15,961 nt of DNA. Source: Paraneptunicella sp964228975 (GTDB taxonomy: Bacteria > Pseudomonadota > Gammaproteobacteria > Enterobacterales > Alteromonadaceae). A program made the position numbers and the translations under genes. The notes below the pieces were generated by a model. The model ran no database searches. It saw only the letters and a list, made by a program, of their open reading frames with translations, and was not told where the DNA came from. Of this stretch, positions 13,530 through 15,961 are shown piece after piece. Each line of letters starts with the position of its first letter. Positions within the stretch are counted from its first letter, which is position 1. The DNA is taken from the NCBI GenBank assembly GCA_964228975.1, contig CAXRCC010000078.1:1-15961 (forward strand), read 5' to 3'.

Positions 13530-15905
13530 ATGTCCAAACAGATATTGTCAGAAAACACCGTTATCCAAACGATTGCTACAGAACTTAACGTCAAAAACGC
13601 TCAAATTGAAGCAGCAATCAACCTGCTGGACGAGGGAGCGACGGTTCCCTTTATTGCTCGTTATCGAAAAGAAGCAACACAAGGTTTAGATGATGGACAA
13701 CTTCGCACGTTGGACGCTCGCCTTTCTTACTTACGCGAGCTGCTTGAGCGCAAAACTACGGTGCTAAAATCCATCGATGAGCAAGGCAAGCTCACACCAG
13801 AACTAAAAAACAAAATAGACAGCGTTGAGAACAAAACCGAACTAGAAGAAATTTATCTGCCCTATCGACCCAAACGTAGAACTAAAGGTGAAATTGCCAA
13901 AGAAGCCGGTTTAGAGCCTCTTGCGATGACATTATGGCAATCCCCTGAAACCGACCCCGAGCAGGCTGCACAAGATTTCATTATTGCAGACAAAGGCATT
14001 GCGGATGTCAAAGCTGCACTAGACGGCGCAAAGTACATCTTAATGGAGAAGTTCGCTGAAGATGCTGAGCTGTTGCAAAAAGTCCGCAGTTACCTTCAAG
14101 AAAACGCTCACATCAAAGCTTCGTTAGTTGCTGGAAAAGAAAATGAAGGCGCAAAATACAAGGACTACTTTGCTCATTCTGAACGCGTAAAGTCTGCACC
14201 TTCTCATCGTGCGCTTGCCATGTTTCGTGGCCGAAATGAAGGTGTACTTCAAGTTAGCCTCGATGCCGACCCAGAAAAAGAAGAGAGTGACCGTAGCTCT
14301 TATTGTGAAAGCATTATTGCCGATCATGTCAATTTAGCACCACACCGCCTAGCGGGTAAGGCAGGTGAGAAATGGCTTAGCACGGTTGTGCAGTGGACTT
14401 GGCGCGTTAAGATCATGCTTTACATGGAAACTGAACTCTTCAAACAACTTCGTGAACGCGCTGACACCGAGGCAATTAAAGTTTTCGCGGATAACCTCAA
14501 AGATTTGCTCATGGCTGCACCTGCGGGCGCTAAATGCACTATGGGGCTTGATCCCGGCCTTCGCACCGGTGTAAAAGTTGCGATAGTGGATGCTACGGGT
14601 AAGCTGTTAGGCACCAGTACTATTTTCCCACACGCACCACAAAATCAATGGGACAAGTCAATGAGAACATTGGCTAACCTCTGCAAGCAACACAAAGTGG
14701 AACTTATCAGTATTGGTAACGGCACGGGCTCACGAGAAACCGATAAACTCGTTTCTGAGCTCATGAAAAATCACAGCGAACTGGCCTTACATAAAATCAT
14801 GGTAAGTGAAGCCGGCGCCTCGGTTTACTCTGCTTCTGAATTAGCCGCTAGCGAATTTCCTAACTTAGACGTATCCCTTCGCGGCGCGGTTTCTATTGCT
14901 CGTCGATTACAAGATCCACTGGCGGAGCTCGTTAAAATCGAGCCTAAAGCGATTGGTGTAGGGCAATATCAGCACGACGTTAGCCAAAGTCAGCTGAGTA
15001 AATCTCTTGATGCCGTTGTGGAAGATTGTGTAAACGGCGTGGGCGTTGATTTGAATATGGCCTCCCCTGCACTACTTACACATGTATCGGGTTTAAACAA
15101 AACCCTCGCGCAGAACATTGTAAAGTACCGCGACGAAAACGGCGCGTTTAAAAACCGTCGTCAGTTACTTGAAGTGAGCCGTCTTGGTAATAAAGCTTTT
15201 GAGCAATCTGCAGGCTTTTTACGCATCAACGCCAATCAAGGTGATAACGCTTTGGATAGTTCAGGCGTTCACCCGGAAACCTATCCACTCGTGAAAAAAA
15301 TGATCGCTAAGCTAGCCACGGACGTGAATGCGCTTGTCGGTGATGAAGGGGAAATCAATAAGTTGGATCCAAACGAGTTTGTGGATGACAAATTTGGGCT
15401 GCCGACGGTGCAAGATATTATCGAAGAACTGAAAAAGCCTGGACGCGATCCTCGCCCAGAATTTAAAACGGCTCAGTTCAAAGAAGGCATTGAAGAGATC
15501 AAAGATCTTAAACCGGGTATGATTTTGGAAGGCGTTGTGAGTAACGTGGCTAATTTTGGTGCGTTTGTGGATGTTGGCGTTCACCAAGATGGCTTGGTTC
15601 ATATTTCTAGCATGACGGACAAATTCATCTCTGATCCAAGGGAAATTGTTAAAGCTGGCGACATCGTAAAAGTGAAAGTGCTTGAAGTTGATATCGATAG
15701 AAAACGCATTTCATTCACAATGCGTCTTGATGAAAAAGCGTCTGCGAAGCCACAAGATAAGTCAAACAAAAAGCCTGATAACCGCCGCGCTAAGCCGCAA
15801 AGTAATAGAGGACGAAGCCAACAAGGTGGTAAACAAGCTTCTTTTGGCAATGCTGCTATGGGTAATGCATTTGCAGAGGCTTTCGCAAAAGCCAAAAAAG
15901 ACTAA
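13530..15905 (+). CDS. tex: Tex family S1 RNA-binding transcription accessory protein
   Basis: Nucleic-acid-binding protein tied to transcription and RNA turnover (YhgF in E. coli); its biochemical role is not fully defined. 791 aa. The ATG at 13530 has GGAAG 6 bp upstream and gives MSKQILSENTVIQTIATELNV. An upstream TTG at 13512 lacks support. Domains: the helical Tex N-terminus with VPFIARYRKEATQGLDDGQL and EEIYLPYRPKRRTKGEIA; a YqgF/RNase H-like domain from about 335 (MGLDPGLRTGVKVAIVD, Asp341); helix-hairpin-helix repeats about 500-565 (SPALLTHVSGLNKTLAQNIV, LGNKAFEQSAGFLRI); an S1 domain 663-732 (GVVSNVANFGAFVDVGVHQD); and a lysine/glutamine-rich disordered tail. All parts are intact. 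It is likely transcribed alone because of the terminator upstream. Confidence 0.97.
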   Translation: MSKQILSENTVIQTIATELNVKNAQIEAAINLLDEGATVPFIARYRKEATQGLDDGQLRTLDARLSYLRELLERKTTVLKSIDEQGKLTPELKNKIDSVENKTELEEIYLPYRPKRRTKGEIAKEAGLEPLAMTLWQSPETDPEQAAQDFIIADKGIADVKAALDGAKYILMEKFAEDAELLQKVRSYLQENAHIKASLVAGKENEGAKYKDYFAHSERVKSAPSHRALAMFRGRNEGVLQVSLDADPEKEESDRSSYCESIIADHVNLAPHRLAGKAGEKWLSTVVQWTWRVKIMLYMETELFKQLRERADTEAIKVFADNLKDLLMAAPAGAKCTMGLDPGLRTGVKVAIVDATGKLLGTSTIFPHAPQNQWDKSMRTLANLCKQHKVELISIGNGTGSRETDKLVSELMKNHSELALHKIMVSEAGASVYSASELAASEFPNLDVSLRGAVSIARRLQDPLAELVKIEPKAIGVGQYQHDVSQSQLSKSLDAVVEDCVNGVGVDLNMASPALLTHVSGLNKTLAQNIVKYRDENGAFKNRRQLLEVSRLGNKAFEQSAGFLRINANQGDNALDSSGVHPETYPLVKKMIAKLATDVNALVGDEGEINKLDPNEFVDDKFGLPTVQDIIEELKKPGRDPRPEFKTAQFKEGIEEIKDLKPGMILEGVVSNVANFGAFVDVGVHQDGLVHISSMTDKFISDPREIVKAGDIVKVKVLEVDIDRKRISFTMRLDEKASAKPQDKSNKKPDNRRAKPQSNRGRSQQGGKQASFGNAAMGNAFAEAFAKAKKD

Positions 15906-15928
15906 CTCACCTACCCTCGCTAACCCTA

Positions 15929-15949
15929 CCGCTCTTTTTATAAGGGCGG
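15929..15949 (+). terminator. Possible weak terminator after tex
   Basis: CCGCTC and GGGCGG can pair, with one G-T pair, across TTTTTATAA. There is no T-run after the stem within the window, so it is a weak candidate only. Confidence 0.25.
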
Positions 15950-15961
15950 GCAAAGGCGAAT

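Noticed and set aside
1..15961. Genetic code change with TGA read as an amino acid, suggested by the absence of TGA stops in the window.
   Set aside because: Only one in-frame TGA occurs in about 13 kb of coding sequence, it would replace Leu rather than Trp, and Trp is TGG throughout. An AT-leaning genome favours TAA stops.
1..15961. CRISPR arrays, insertion sequences, integrases, tRNA or rRNA genes.
   Set aside because: No regularly spaced long repeats, transposase or integrase motifs, terminal repeats, or tRNA-like T-loop patterns were found on either strand.

Overview
The window looks like chromosomal DNA from a marine-type gammaproteobacterium. This is inferred from moderate AT content, GreB and Tex homologues close to the enterobacterial proteins, an AcrB/MexF-class RND pump and a glutathione-dependent formaldehyde pathway. 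The genus cannot be named from the sequence alone. All eleven gene ends visible here are TAA or TAG.

Region 1 (1-4706) is an RND multidrug-efflux locus. A permease gene, cut by the window edge, and its lipoprotein membrane-fusion partner lie on the minus strand and diverge from a TetR-family repressor gene. The shared promoter region carries two perfect inverted repeats placed on the likely pump promoter.

Region 2 (4775-7982, minus strand) handles thiols and formaldehyde. S-(hydroxymethyl)glutathione dehydrogenase overlaps or abuts S-formylglutathione hydrolase. A PLP enzyme resembling Cds1-type cysteine desulfhydrases follows about 130 bp downstream. The dehydrogenase is broken by one in-frame TGA at codon 172, two codons before the zinc ligand Cys174 and at the boundary between the catalytic and NAD-binding domains.

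Region 3 (7983-9564) has a roughly 600-bp AT-rich intergenic stretch, an orphan LuxR-type regulator and a weak terminator.

Region 4 (9565-15905) starts with greB and ends with tex. These are neighbours in E. coli but here are 3.5 kb apart. Between them lie a divergent TetR/AhpD-like pair with a clear operator and an unidentified alpha-oxoamine synthase with a long AT-rich leader and codon use suggesting strong expression. The synthase leader and the dehydrogenase-luxR intergenic region share a tandem element, AATGTAAT-N4-ATGTAA, that differs only in its 4-base spacer. The best candidates for something undescribed are the synthase with its phased upstream repeats, the shared element, and the interrupted dehydrogenase.
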